From Sorghum bicolor (lineage: Eukaryota; Streptophyta; Magnoliopsida; Poales; Poaceae), in the NCBI RefSeq assembly GCF_000003195.3, contig NC_012876.2:57654407-57718406 (forward strand): a DNA stretch of 64,000 nucleotides, written 5' to 3'. Positions 9,500 through 20,038 of this stretch are shown one piece after another. The notes beneath the pieces were generated by a model. That model searched no databases. It was not told where the DNA came from and saw only the letters and a list, made by a program, of their open reading frames with translations. A program made the translations under genes and the position numbers. The first letter of the stretch is position 1; each line of letters begins with the position of its first letter.

Positions 9500-10740
9500 G
9501 GCTATATATGCTTACGCTGTTGATTTGTGGCAATTTTTTGCCGTCCCACAACTTCAAGAAGTTGTAAACAAGAAAGCCTCCCAATTTCCTGGACAAGAGC
9601 AGTTGTTATTGATGTGCATAATGAATAAAATAACCATTTTTTTGACAAATGTGAAATGTATTACAAGTGGTTACCAGTATTTATTATTATCTGTAACCTT
9701 TGTTACAAGTGGATATTCTCGCTTCCATTTATAAATATTGCCGGTCCACTTTGCATTTGTGAGTCTCATGGCGAGACCGAGTCTTCTAGCAATAGTGTGT
9801 AATGTAGGTATATATGCTATTTTTTGATTATAACCCTCCAAACATGTCTCATCTTGAAGGGGGTCCATAATATGCACGGTTTTGTTTTGCATATCCAATA
9901 TAAATAAAATGTAAGTTCCATCCTTATAATATGGTAGTAGAATCTAAAAACAAACATAGAAACTATTAGTGGTAAACAGAATAAATTAATTTTGTAAATC
10001 AATACACATAACATAACATACATGGCTACAATCTCTAATTTTGTACTCCATGTTTGGCCAACACTCTAGTACTTTTCTTAATTTTTCATGGTATACCTTA
10101 TCAATCTTACCACAACATCGTTGATCTCGTCCGAACCTAGTTATTTCCTGATGATTTTGCAAAAAAAATCAAACATCTAAAGTAATTGTACAACTAAATA
10201 TTGTAAGTATTTGATAAATTATAAATTTTTATTTCAACTTACAGCAAATCTGAGGTCCATGAAGTGATATTTTTGTTTCTTCAGCATCATATCTTGGTTG
10301 CACACAGCTATCCGAATAGCCATATTAAAGCATTCATGATCTATCTCTCGATCCTCATTTAAAATATTTTTAATCTTCCTAAGACTTAAAGAAATTGGGT
10401 ACGGTCTTGTACTTCGCACCCGGTCTTTGCTAAATAAACAATGACAAAGATTAAATTAATTTTATAGGAAATCTAAGACAGACAACGGAAATATTTAGAA
10501 TGACTTACTCAAAAGTTTCATCACTTCCAATCAAATGGATGATTGTGTAAATTGCTGATAATAGATCTTCTCTACTTTTCCACTTTAATGTGCGTGTTAA
10601 CTTGATGTCACCTGACATTAAAATATCCAGATCATCTGTGACGTCATCATCCTCAATATTGTTAGTCTCATATTGATCTCCATCATCCGGTAAGCCTCTT
10701 GCTTCATTTAATGGGGAGCAGGTAGTTTATACCTGAAGTT
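9500..10740 (-). pseudogene. Second Ulp1-like module of the Helitron B protease gene
   Basis: Minus-strand exons in order: about 10,740-10,510 (DISNFRYKLPA, then acidic DDDVTDDLDIL); 10,430-10,240 (RPYPISLSLRKIKNILNED and FNMAIRIAV, HFMDLRFA); about 10,145-10,022 (FGRDQRCCGKIDKVYHEKL); about 9950-9720 (LPYYKDGTYILFILDM, VHIMDPLQDE). The last exon, near 9600-9520, reads RKLGGFLVYNFLKLWDGKK. The pattern YILFILD-then-IMDPL-then-GGFLVYNFLKLWDG mimics a C48 protease fold, but the Asp-Cys-Gly or Ser-Cys-Gly motif is replaced by Leu-Gly-Gly. The module therefore looks catalytically dead. It follows the first module in the same gene; whether one mRNA spans both is inference. Small lesions are possible. 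Confidence 0.55.
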
Positions 10741-10817
10741 ACTTATATCTTTCTGAAATTATGAGCAAGTTCTCATATTAACCAATCAAAAAGTAATGAC
10801 TATGTTTAGAATTTTTT

Positions 10818-11644
10818 TTAAAGAATTACCTGGCTGATTTGGTCAGATAAAACAGTTCCTGTCCAATATTCCATGTAATTAATGAGCCATAAACCACAGC
10901 TACAACTGTCCATATTCCAAAACAATTTTTTAAAAATATATGAGATACAAATATGAGATATAGACATATTGTAGCTGGTTAGGACACGATAGAAAGATAT
11001 TTTACCCATCTTTTTGCATTTGTTTGGCAATCTTATGTTTAATCTCCCAAGTTGACACTTCGACACCGTGTTTCCATTTTGTTTGGTCCAGTGGTGTAGA
11101 GAGCAGTGCATGCTTTATGAGTCTTTCCAGTCCTATTAACTGGATTGATCGACACATCAAAATTATTTAAGAAAGAGATATCGAAGAGTTGTAAACAAGT
11201 ATGTGCCTCAGTCGTTTTTTTGTTTACCGTATATTTGAGATCTGTCCAGTTTGTCATATTTTCTCCAAATGAATCCAAAACATGTATTTCACCTTCTGAA
11301 GCATTCACGACTGCTAGGTACCAGTGAAACTTTGTAATGTTGATCGGAAGAAAGACCTGCAGTAATATAGATTTATCTAAATTATTTATGTACTTTTGAA
11401 AGGGTTTAAAAATTTGCATGACATTTTATATAGTGAAGCCTACCATATCAACATCTAAATAATTTTGAACCCTTGTCTCAACCACGTCGTCTTGAGTATA
11501 GCTCAATTTCGACTCATCTTGCTCTCCGTCACCTTGTAGCAATTGAGAAAACCATGTATTCTCCAAATAAACAGATCCACCTTCTCTATGAAGAAGGTGC
11601 TCTTCATTCCGCATCAATTGTATATAAAGACTTATAACCTGCAA
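10818..11644 (-). pseudogene. First Ulp1/C48-like cysteine protease module of Helitron B
   Basis: Exons on the minus strand: 11,644-11,448 (LMRNEEHLLHREGGSVYLE, then acidic sequence); about 11,356-11,231 (VFLPINI, FHWYLAVVN, IHVLDSFGENM); about 11,140-11,007 (LIGLERLIKHALLS, TWEIKHKIAKQMQKDG); about 10,907-10,832 (DSCSCGLWLINYMEYWTG). The order His (HWYL), Asp (LDSF), Cys (SCG) is that of the Ulp1/SENP catalytic triad. GT-AG borders are visible, for example GATATG/GTAGGC. Ulp1 proteins remove SUMO from targets; Ulp1-like modules are also common in plant Mutator-type transposons. The triad is intact in this copy, but the whole gene sits in a defective transposon, so expression is doubtful. Confidence 0.7.
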
Positions 11645-11726
11645 GTTTTTTATTTTTTCATTAATTGATTAGCAGATATTTGACATGGACATTATTAGTT
11701 AATATAGAATCAGGTGTTAAACATGC

Positions 11727-13530
11727 TTACAGCTCCGGCCTATCTTGTGGGTCCTGGCCTGGTTCCAGATTGCTTGTTATCTCTTCCCAGTATGGATTGC
11801 ATGTCATGGTGATGAAGTAATCAGGCTTGCCAAATCGCTGCACAATAGCCATAGCATTAAGGAATCTTTGTTGCATGTCTCGATCGCATCCTGGGAATGA
11901 TCTTGGCAACACAATTCTCTTTCCAACCTTAGAACCCTGCGTCTCACCAACAGAGATAATAACATCAACCAGTCCCTACAATAATAGATTTTGGCACTTT
12001 ATTTTAGCTTTATGCAATTCGAATGTTGCCAAGGTAATAAAAATATTTATGAACAGTAGAACATGATTGGTTACCTGGTATAATTCCGCACGTATAAGTT
12101 TTTGATTATCAGGATTAGAGTACCAATCTAGTCTCATAGACTCAATTTTTATATACATATCCACAGCCCACTGCTGGAAAAGACGCCCTCCGAATAATAA
12201 AATGTTGAAAATTCCCCGTCTAATTTGCAACTTGAAGCAGTAGTATTCTCGTGCAGTGACATATCTAGAAGATTGTTCTGCAGCTGCACCCAGCACGTCC
12301 CCTTCTTGTACGTCATTGTCTCCTTCTACTTGATTCTCTGCTGCTAGTTAGTTAAAACATTAGACCATATTAATATATATAGATATATCATCAAATCATC
12401 TAGTACCGGTATATATATTATTACGAGTTAATACCATGATTATTAGTAGAGGCCGGTGTTGAAGCTGGTGGAGCGACTGGACTCCCACTGTACGACATAA
12501 ATTTGTTCCATCATGTTTCCCCTCGTGGGTTATATAAAGGATAAGCTAAGGGGTCATAACAACCATGCCATGCTCGGATATATTGCGGACGACGATCAGA
12601 TTTCCCATATACTATCACACTTCTATCAAAACTTCTTTGTGGATCGTTCCCTTCCATCCAAATAGCAGCAACTTGGGATGTCGTTGGGGCATTGTACCTT
12701 CTTTGGTCAGGTGTGACATTTGTATTGAGTTCAATCCGATACTCATCCAAATTTGGAAAATCCCTGTTTCTCCTAAAAGTACTCACATATGGGTTATCTT
12801 GCAATATTGCAAGGATAGTCCGTATGAGGTTTACATTAAGATCAGGGGACCTTTTGACCCTATGTGATAAGGCCCCATCTTCTGTATCATAAAAGTATAG
12901 CTGTAGATGCCGAGCACTGTCATCACCTGCCACAATATGGTCAAGACGGTGGTACAAACCGCCATGAACTCGAAATGTGTAAACACCGGACCCTGCTGGA
13001 CTTTTTACACTATCGTCAGTGGTAACCCCTAGACTTGCAAACGCAAAATGTGAGTTGATATAACGTATATGTTTCCTAAAATACTTTGCATCACTGTGCT
13101 CTTGGCTTGTGAACAACCTCTTTAGCTCTGTAGGAACATCTGGTATATGTATCTGTACTTTGCCCTTTCTACAACAAAACTCAGGTGTCTCATACTGAAA
13201 CCTAATCGCACCACAAAAACTGCAGTCAGGGACATTTCTCAATTTATGTCGTTCTGGCAGGTTCTGGTAGATATAGTCATACGGATCATCATGTGGCTGA
13301 ACATTTGCAGCCTTTCCCTCTGGAAGCACGCGATATGACTCATAGCGTTGACCTTGTGCATGTCGCTGAATGAATCTGTCATCATCGTCTAAGTTTTCAT
13401 TGTGCAATCCATGTCCATCTTCCATGTCATCTTCATCACCATCCCTTCCACCATTTATTGGTTCAAATAGTTCACGGTCAAATTCTTCTTCATCGGAGTG
13501 GACATGTACATGGTTCCTGTGTTGCGCGGG
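11727..13530 (-). pseudogene. Helitron Rep protein, N-terminal part only
   Basis: The first exon (about 13,530-12,427) starts acidic and contains NLPERHKLRNVPDCSFCGA and ETPEFCCRKGKVQI, the cysteine-rich N-terminal region of plant Helitron Rep-helicases. It continues to YPLYNPRGET, where a TGA (12,511-12,513) interrupts the frame; the reading continues in the same frame with WNKFMSYSG. A second exon (about 12,345-12,077) has REYYCFKLQIRRG and LLFGGRLFQQW. A third (about 11,970-11,727) has LPRSFPGCDRDMQQRFLNAM and FGKPDYFITMTCNPYWEEI, the Helitron-like N domain. It stops at DPQDRPEL with a GT donor. The HUH motif, the two-Tyr motif and the helicase that should follow are absent; the next exon belongs to the protease gene. 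Confidence 0.8.
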
Positions 13531-13539
13531 TAATTGTCC

Positions 13540-14532
13540 TTATGCATAAACACATTTAATATTACCACAAAAAAATATTAAAAACATAGTATAGGAAAAC
13601 ATAGTGTCCTTGATGTGTAGGCCTGTCTCAGCTGTAATAGGTGGTTCCCTACGTGTAGGAACATAATTATCATTTTTGTGTAACCAATCTGTAGGCTCCT
13701 CAGAGTCATCAATTTGCACTATTGTCGATAATCCAGTTCCCAAATTCGCACTTGCGGTTGTGGACGGTTGAACAATTACTCCACCACTGTCTTGATTGGC
13801 AATGCTCGTGGTTTTATTATTTTGCAACTCAGCCTTTTTTCGTGCTCGATATTGACGTTGGTACTCAGCAGCCTTCCTTCTCTTTTCTTGTAACTCTTCG
13901 TTGGTCAACTCAACTTTCCTCTTTCGATGTTGGTTATTTCTTGTGTCCATCACTGTGTTAGCAGTATTTGCATATCCACTTTTGTGAGGCTAGTCATCAT
14001 TGGGATGAGATATGCCACATGAAGTGATGGTAATAGATAGTTACCGTTGTTCAAAGGTAGTCTACTTTCTATCATGACTCCTGTGAGCATTCCACTGTAG
14101 CTATGATTCCCATCTGTAGTTGGCTCAGTATTTGACTCGTTCGTAATAAATGGTGAATTTTGGTCTATCCCAAAATGCTGATCACCTGCATAAATGGAGT
14201 GTCATCTCGTATAAATTGTTGTAGTAATAAATAGAGTGACATCATCTCGTATTTGTACTATAATAATTCATGTCATGTATGCGATATTTACCAATAGCCG
14301 TAGATTCTATATTTTCTTTGTCCAAACAAAGTGCAGAGTTCTGGGATTCGACATTCTTCCTTTGTCGATATTGACGCGAGTATTCACGTTGTTTCCTTCT
14401 CATCTCCTCCTTTCGTTCGTCGGACATCTCGGCTCGATGAGCCCGTTGCCGCAAGTTTCGTTCTTCCCTCGTCTGTCGGGCATCATCTATAGAGAGATGG
14501 AAAATAAATAGACACCCACAAATACTATACAT
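13540..14532 (-). pseudogene. Basic N-terminal exons of Helitron B
   Basis: Two lysine/arginine-rich exons, at about 14,495-14,290 (RAHRAEMSDERKEEMRRKQR, then EYSRQYRQRKN) and 13,950-13,690 (RKRKVELTNEELQEKRRKAA, then EYQRQYRARKK). They are two versions of one repeated basic motif commonly found before the Rep part of plant Helitron proteins; DNA binding or nuclear import is inference. Both lie on the same strand and just upstream of the Rep exons. Confidence 0.6.
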
Positions 14533-14770
14533 GTACCCTATTTGGCATCATACCTGCGACGTTAGTGATGTCACTTAGTGCACTGGGCGTATCTCGGACC
14601 GTCGACATTGAGTAGGTGAGGAGGCAACACCTTTTGATTTTTCAAAGGATCGCGGTAGTCCACAAGAGAATAATCAGAATGAACAAATTTAGAGACAAAC
14701 AAATAATAACGCAGGCATAAATTCAGAGAGATAAACAAAATTTAATGCAGGCATAAATTCATAGTAGAAG

Positions 14771-14773
<3 letters not shown>

Positions 14774-14852
<79 letters not shown>
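14774..14852. repeat. AT dinucleotide tract
   Basis: About 79 bp of nearly pure TA repeats within the 5' part of Helitron B. Long A/T microsatellites are often associated with Helitrons in grasses. Confidence 0.95.
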
Positions 14853-14929
14853 TGCAGTAGTAGAAGAAGCACAGTGGAATGCACAAGTGGACCTGGTTCT
14901 TCACGAGGCGTTCAGAGATGAAGGAGAAG

Positions 14930-15360
14930 CTGAGCGTCAATTGTGGTAGATGAAGGCGGAGATGGATCGCGCGAATTAGCCGACCTAGCTGCGGCAGCAG
15001 CCTGAGGCGGTCTTCCACGGCTGGGATCGGGCAAAAATGGAGGTTGCACCCTTCATCCACGGCCGGGATCGGCAAGCTGCGGCACCAGCCCGACGCGGTC
15101 CTCCGTGGCCGGGATCGGTTTTCTGTGACGCGGTCCTCCACGGCTTCCACGGCCGGAATCGGGTTTGTGCGATACGGAGTGTTCGGCCTTCCTCCACGGC
15201 CACGATCGGCAAGTTGCGGCAGCAGCTCGACGTGGTTTTCTGAGATTCGGAGTTACGGAGGTTTTCACGGGGATTGTTTTTTTGCGATACGGCGTGAGGG
15301 CGTGAGGCGAGGCGAGGCTGGCGACGCGTGAGGGCGTGAGGCGAGCGAGGATGTAAGGTT
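14930..15360 (-). repeat. GC-rich repeated leader near the 5' end of Helitron B
   Basis: Units of the form CCACGGCCGGGATCGG-CAAGCTGCGGC recur at about 15,015, 15,058, 15,108, 15,148 and 15,198. GAGGGCGTGAGGCGAG occurs twice near 15,296 and 15,332. Long open frames exist on both strands, as expected by chance from GC-rich repeats. It may be the first exon or leader of the Rep gene, or a captured fragment. Confidence 0.5.
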
Positions 15361-15466
15361 GTCATCATAGTTTTAATCTGAGCCGTCTATTTTATAGGAC
15401 ATGTGCTGTAAGTCGTTGATGTTGCAGGTGGGATTTGGCTGGAGTAGATTTCAATTATAGTAGAGA

Positions 15467-16563
15467 TAGGCATTGAGAAGGTACACATCACCGAACGGCC
15501 GGAGCTGTTAATCACCACACCTGTCTACAACATAAGCTCACCATGTGTCATCCGCAAAGACAGGCCTTGTTTAGTTCACCCTAAAGACTAAAAAAAATTC
15601 AAGATTTCCCATGACATCGAATCTTGCGGCACATGCATGAAGCACTAAATATAAATGAAAACAAAAACTGATTGCATAGTTTACCTGTAAATCGCGAGAT
15701 GAAGCTTTTGAATCTAGTTAGTCCATGATTGGACAATATTGGTCAAATAAAAACGAAAATGCTATAGTACCGAAAACCAAAAAAAAATTCAAAACTAAAC
15801 AAAGCCCAACTTGGATTCGAGGGTGGCGGTTGAGGTGTGTGTGGCTGAATCAGAGGCGGCAATGAGCGGTGCTCGATGTGTAATGTCTGGCTGTGGATAC
15901 TCTGTACTTATAGGGTTTAAATGGGAACATTACTGTAACTGAAGTGGAATTGGAATTGGAATTAGAATTTGGAAGAAGAAAGCACGGGATGGAAGAGCAG
16001 ACGAACTGGAGAGAGCGATCTAGTTGAGTTCATGTTCTCATTTCATATCAATTCAATCATTACATGCATTTGCCATTTATTCCCCTTGTGGCACGTATGT
16101 TCACGGCACAACCGACTGCACAACATCATTTCCAAATGAAGTCCTAGTTAGTGAACACACTAAACGATCACCCAACTGAGCGAGGCTCTTCTTCTTGTTG
16201 TTGTATCTAACAGGATCCATGGGTCACAACAGAGAAAATTTCGAATTCCATGAGCTCTTTCTTGCATGTAATTAGCTCAGCGCGAATGTAGTTGCACCAC
16301 GTCGTCCCTGAAGTCCAAGCCAAGCCGCTTGAGGCGGTCTCCCAGATTGGACACTGATAAGAGCCTTTAAATCGACCACCTAGCGATTTTGGTCCTATTT
16401 CTCTCAGAGCCGCTTCCCTATGGCCTAAGCCTCGCTCAACTTGCCAATGGTCCGCTCGATTGGAAATGGAAGGGGAAAAGGGGAAAAGGGTGCGCTTTTT
16501 ATAGGCGAGACATCGCTGCGGGGGTGTGGGTGGGTGGGGAGGGACAAGACGATGTGAGCGTGA
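15467..16563. other. Gene-free sequence with one MITE
   Basis: No supported gene. GGAATT occurs as a short run near 15,945-15,970. A minus-strand ORF at 16,207-16,605 (132 codons) shows no domain and runs into the next MITE, so it is not called. Confidence 0.35.
15563..15807. mobile_element. MITE with GGCCTTGTTTAGTT ends
   Basis: Inverted ends GGCCTTGTTTAGTT and AACTAAACAAAGCC enclose the shared core: CATCGAATCTTGCGGCACAT, GAGATGAAGCTTTTGA, ATGATTGGACAATATT. No coding capacity. Confidence 0.85.
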
Positions 16564-16795
16564 GGCCTTGTTTAGTTTCCAAAAAATTTCAAGATTCTCC
16601 ATCATATTGAATCTTGCGGCACATGCATGGACTATTAAATTTAGATGAAAACAAAAACTAATTACACAGTTTGTCTGTAAATCACGAGATGAATCTTTTG
16701 ACCCTAATTAGTCTATGATTGGACAATATTTGCCACAAACAAACGAAAGTGCTACAGTACCCAAAATCCAAAATTTTTGCCAACTAAACAAGGCC
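16564..16795. mobile_element. MITE with GGCCTTGTTTAGTT ends, TGA target duplication
   Basis: Left end GGCCTTGTTTAGTT and right end AACTAAACAAGGCC, flanked by TGA (16,561-16,563 and 16,796-16,798). Same core as the other copies. Confidence 0.9.
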
Positions 16796-16798
16796 TGA

Positions 16799-17574
16799 GC
16801 CAATGCTGCGATCAGTCTTAGGATTCGTATCGTGTGAGTTTCCTTTTGAAGTTTAAATTGAGGCTCAGGTTGGCACTCGGCCGCTAGGGCATCTGCCTCC
16901 GCTGCAACGCTAAGCAGGGTCTGGGTTTGTTTGTTACTGCGATTCGGAGCGACAGCCGCCAGATTTGCGTCGGTGCTCCCGGGTAGCTTGGTCCTGCCTT
17001 GGCGGAGGGCCGACTTGCAGCGCCTGGTGACGGACCCCAGCGTCACGGACCGTAGGTAGCCTTCGCCTTCGCCGCCACCGCCATTGGCAGAGAGGTTCAC
17101 TCACATCTACGGCAACGTCCGCCCTCTGTCGGCAGTCCCTTCAACATAGTTCAACAAAATTGAATTTTTTATTTTATAATTTTTTTGTGATTTATTACAA
17201 TTTTTTAAAAGATTCAACGGAAATAAATAAAAAAGAAAAAAACGAAATCACCGTCCAAAACCACTCCAGGGGTTATTTGACCGGTTTTAAAAGTTCAAGA
17301 GATAAAATATCCGGTTTTATAGTTCAGATAGTTAAGGGAGTTATGTAGACTTTTTCCTTTTCTATTAATCTTGCGTTATCTTCGTCATCCATGGTGCCCT
17401 GCTTCAGTCATGTTCCTTACTTCGGCTCCTTTGAATTATGTTTGTTTCCCCAAATTGATGACTGATATTCGATCAAGGCCGAGTCATTTAATCAGGTTGT
17501 TCCAAGAATCATGATACAATGATGATTTGCTAGAATACTTATAAAGATTTTTACGGGATCTCAGTCTTGTTTTA
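16799..17574. other. Gene-free sequence
   Basis: A minus-strand ORF (16,708-17,100) partly overlaps the MITE and has no domain. 17,160-17,340 is AT-rich. Nothing further is supported. Confidence 0.35.
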
Positions 17575-18605
17575 GATTGCATATTATTGCAGCTGGAACT
17601 GCTGTCCGTGATGGGTTTCATGTGACAGGGACACATCTTCCTAACAGATGGAGGAATCCCAGCTGTACATACCGTATATCTTCTTTTGATCAGTGGCAGT
17701 CCATTTATGTGGATTTTCAACAAGGAGCACATGATGATGCAGTTGCTGATAAGTTCTAAGAAGGATTGCATTATCTGCCCTATTCCATAAGTACCCACTG
17801 CATCGATGCTTCATGGCGGCTCCCTTGCACGTTCTATGACGGTGCTTCTGTGCTGTATTGCTGTTCAATATTGCTTGTGAATCAGATCAAAGACATCTCA
17901 GCTTCGAGTTTCAGTCAACAAATTTGAGTTAAATCCTACATATAATTCACTGAGTTCAATAAAGTCATTCATTATGATTAATGAATTGATCGTCACTAGT
18001 AAAGATCGTATTGTATATACAGCTGTTGTTGCATGCTACTAACATAGTGCACCTGCAGTAATATGATATGTATGTCTGACAAATTAATTTGGGAATCGAT
18101 CTAAAGTCGTCACTGTTGGGACACTTGTTGTCACAAATCCAGGAAACCCAATATAGATAGGTAATTATTTGTCTATTTGTTACATGCAAAAATGACATGT
18201 CTTGCATGGTTTTCTCATTAATAATACCTCACAAGGCATTGCAGATTATAATTTTTTAACATGTCTTAAAGTTTTTGGGATAAAAAATACTTATCTGACA
18301 ATAATAACATCATATCCCATTTTTTTTTACAAGAATCAGTGAACCTAACAGTATTCCACTTTCAACAGATTCGCGAGAAAAAACACAAAGCAAATTGTCA
18401 AATTCTTCAAGAATGAAGGACTTGCTCTTCTGGCAGATGAGGTGAGCCAGAACTTTGAGGTTTTCACCACAACAATACCAATGAGCTATTCAAACACCTC
18501 AAACTAGCTAGGTCCACAGACTATTTATTTGTCCATCTCCCCTAGGTTTACCAAGAAAAATATTTATGTTGAAGATAAGCAATTCCATCCATTTCCCGTA
18601 CAATA
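17575..18605 (+). pseudogene. Alanine aminotransferase pseudogene fragment (introns retained)
   Basis: Pieces of a class I PLP aminotransferase of the alanine aminotransferase type can be read in order across shifting frames. AVRDGFH at 17,600 is followed by DIFLTDGGIPAVH (17,632-17,672). MMQLLISSKKDCIICPIP comes next (17,733-17,790) and ends in a stop where a Gln is expected. LHGGSL follows near 17,811. After an intron-like gap come QIVKFFKNEGLALLADE (18,389-18,440) and, after a GT-AG interval, VYQ/NIYVEDKQFHPF (18,546-18,600). Alanine aminotransferase interconverts alanine plus 2-oxoglutarate and pyruvate plus glutamate. The catalytic-lysine part and both ends are missing. Retained introns indicate a DNA-level duplication or capture, not a processed copy. 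Confidence 0.7.
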
Positions 18606-18766
18606 GTTGCATGGGCCGATACAAGGCTGACTAATACAGTATACTTTTGCTTGTATGCAGTGAGGCAAGGAATCTCCAACTATGATGGCCAATGTAAACA
18701 AAGAAGTTTAAGCCTACACCAGTGCATAGCTTGGCTGTTGAAAAGATTCCGGAATGTGGTGGATGT

Positions 18767-19075
18767 GCTTCTAAACAATATTCATGGAGGTACTGCCATC
18801 GATCTCTCAATCTCTCTGCCCTTTTTTCACTTCATGTCTTTTCTCAACGTTCATGCATTGCCTTCACATAGCTTCTAAACAATATTCATGGAGGTACTGC
18901 CATCGATCTCTCAATCTCTCTGCCCTTTTTCCACTTCATGTCTTTTCTCAACGTTCATGCATTGCCTTCATGTGAAGGCAATGCATGAACGTTGAGAAAA
19001 GACATGAAGTGAAAAAGGAGGAGAGAGATTGAGGGATCGATGGCAGTACCCCATGAATATTGTTTAGAAGCACAT
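18767..19075. repeat. Two direct and one inverted copy of a 100-bp unit
   Basis: Copies at 18,767-18,866 and 18,871-18,970 are in the same direction. An inverted copy occupies about 18,973-19,072, separated by 2 bp. Each starts GCTTCTAAACAATATTCATG and ends CATGCATTGCCTTCA. The inverted arm also matches the GATGTG just before the first copy. The second and third copies would fold into a near-perfect hairpin of about 100 bp. Confidence 0.95.
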
Positions 19076-19139
19076 CTCTGGGCCCTTATTTTTTTTATTA
19101 TATAATTTATATATAGTAGATGGTCAGGCTTCATCAAAT

Positions 19140-19275
19140 TCATCGCTATCAATCACTGATGTTAAAGAACGTAAAAGAGAAAATGATAGAGCCCGCTGAG
19201 CAACAATGTCTCAAGAACAAAGAAATGAAAAGAAATAGAAGGCGTCATGAATCACATCAACGGAAAAAAAAGGAA
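19140..19275 (+). pseudogene. Decayed Helitron N-terminal basic motif
   Basis: Reads VKERKRENDRAR, a stop, then MSQEQRNEKK, then after a frameshift RRRHESHQRKK. This resembles the basic repeat before Helitron Rep in plants, as in element B but on the other strand. Short and broken by stops. Confidence 0.4.
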
Positions 19276-19551
19276 AAATAATACTAACCGAAACAATCAA
19301 AGATAATGTTGCACATAAAAGGGTTGTGATTATATTTGACATCTTTACCTTTTTCAAATTTATGATGTCCAAATAATTTATAGATAATGGTGACGCTACA
19401 TTGCATATGAACAATTCATATCGACCTCGCAAGTCACAATGCTGACAATGGGTGGGTTGGCTGACCTGGCTCTTAGCCAGAACAGAATTTGGTGGGCTTA
19501 GCGCATTGACATTTTTTCACTTGCCTTGCCTTCTTTGTTTATGGGCTTTTA

Positions 19552-19752
19552 GGCCTTGTTTAGTTGGTGAAATTTTTGAGTTTGCTGACTGTAACATTTT
19601 TTATAATTATTATTTAACTATAGACTAACTAAAATTTAAAGATTTTTCTTGCAAATTATAAATAAACTATATAATTAATTAACTTTTATCTATATTTAAT
19701 GTTCTCTATATATAAAACATTCGATGCGATGAGAATCTTCCAAATTTTTGGA
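19552..19752. mobile_element. MITE of the GGCCTTGTTTAGTT family, right end lost
   Basis: Left end GGCCTTGTTTAGTT after TTA. The core is diverged but recognisable (ACTATAGACTAACTAAAATT, ATCTATATTTAATGTTC, ATGAGAATCTT). No inverted right end, so truncated. It lies about 290 bp upstream of the COG3 start codon. Confidence 0.7.
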
Positions 19753-20038
19753 CGCATAGCACGCAAGCGGGCCTGGCTCGGCCGTGAGCACTTGACCATT
19801 GAGCAAACACCTACACACGGCTCTCAGATCACATAGCCCAGCCTTGCAAGTACCACTAAAGACAAGCCCATGTAAGGCTAATCCGCACTCTAGGCCCATG
19901 TCCATTCACCGTTAGTTGGTGAGCCTGCACTACACAGCTGCTCCAAGCCCGATCGTTTCCTCGGCAACTCGATCGCTACTCACTGTCTACGCTTCCCTCC
20001 GCTTGACGCGCGCCGCGCCCGCGCGGGAGCACGCGCTC

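Larger units (their letters stand above)
9030..15466 (-). mobile_element. Helitron with partial Rep gene and dual Ulp1-like protease gene (element B)
   Basis: On the minus strand the element starts TCTCTACTATAATTG at 15,466. It ends with the hairpin CCGTAGCGTTAGCACGG (9042-9058), an 8-nt spacer and CTAG (9030-9033). The flanks are A (complement of 15,467) and T (complement of 9029). In 5' to 3' order its 6,437 bp contain a GC-rich leader, an AT dinucleotide tract, basic N-terminal exons, Rep N-terminal exons and then Ulp1-like protease exons. The HUH nuclease motif and the Pif1-type helicase of an autonomous Helitron are not present. It therefore could move only with help in trans. Confidence 0.85.

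Noticed and set aside
14689..15150. Minus-strand ORF of 153 codons with an Ile/Tyr repeat
   Set aside because: The C-terminal half is translated AT microsatellite and the rest is GC-rich repeat.
16207..16605. Minus-strand ORF of 132 codons
   Set aside because: Its first part lies in a MITE and the rest shows no family features.
18651..18878. ORF following the aminotransferase pseudogene
   Set aside because: Runs into the 100-bp repeat and does not continue the aminotransferase; no homology recognised.
19916..20038. In-frame upstream ATG extending COG3 by 41 residues
   Set aside because: The extension is Ser/Ala/Arg-rich and unlike COG3 N-termini; the ATG at 20,039 gives the expected start. 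It cannot be fully excluded without 5' transcript data.
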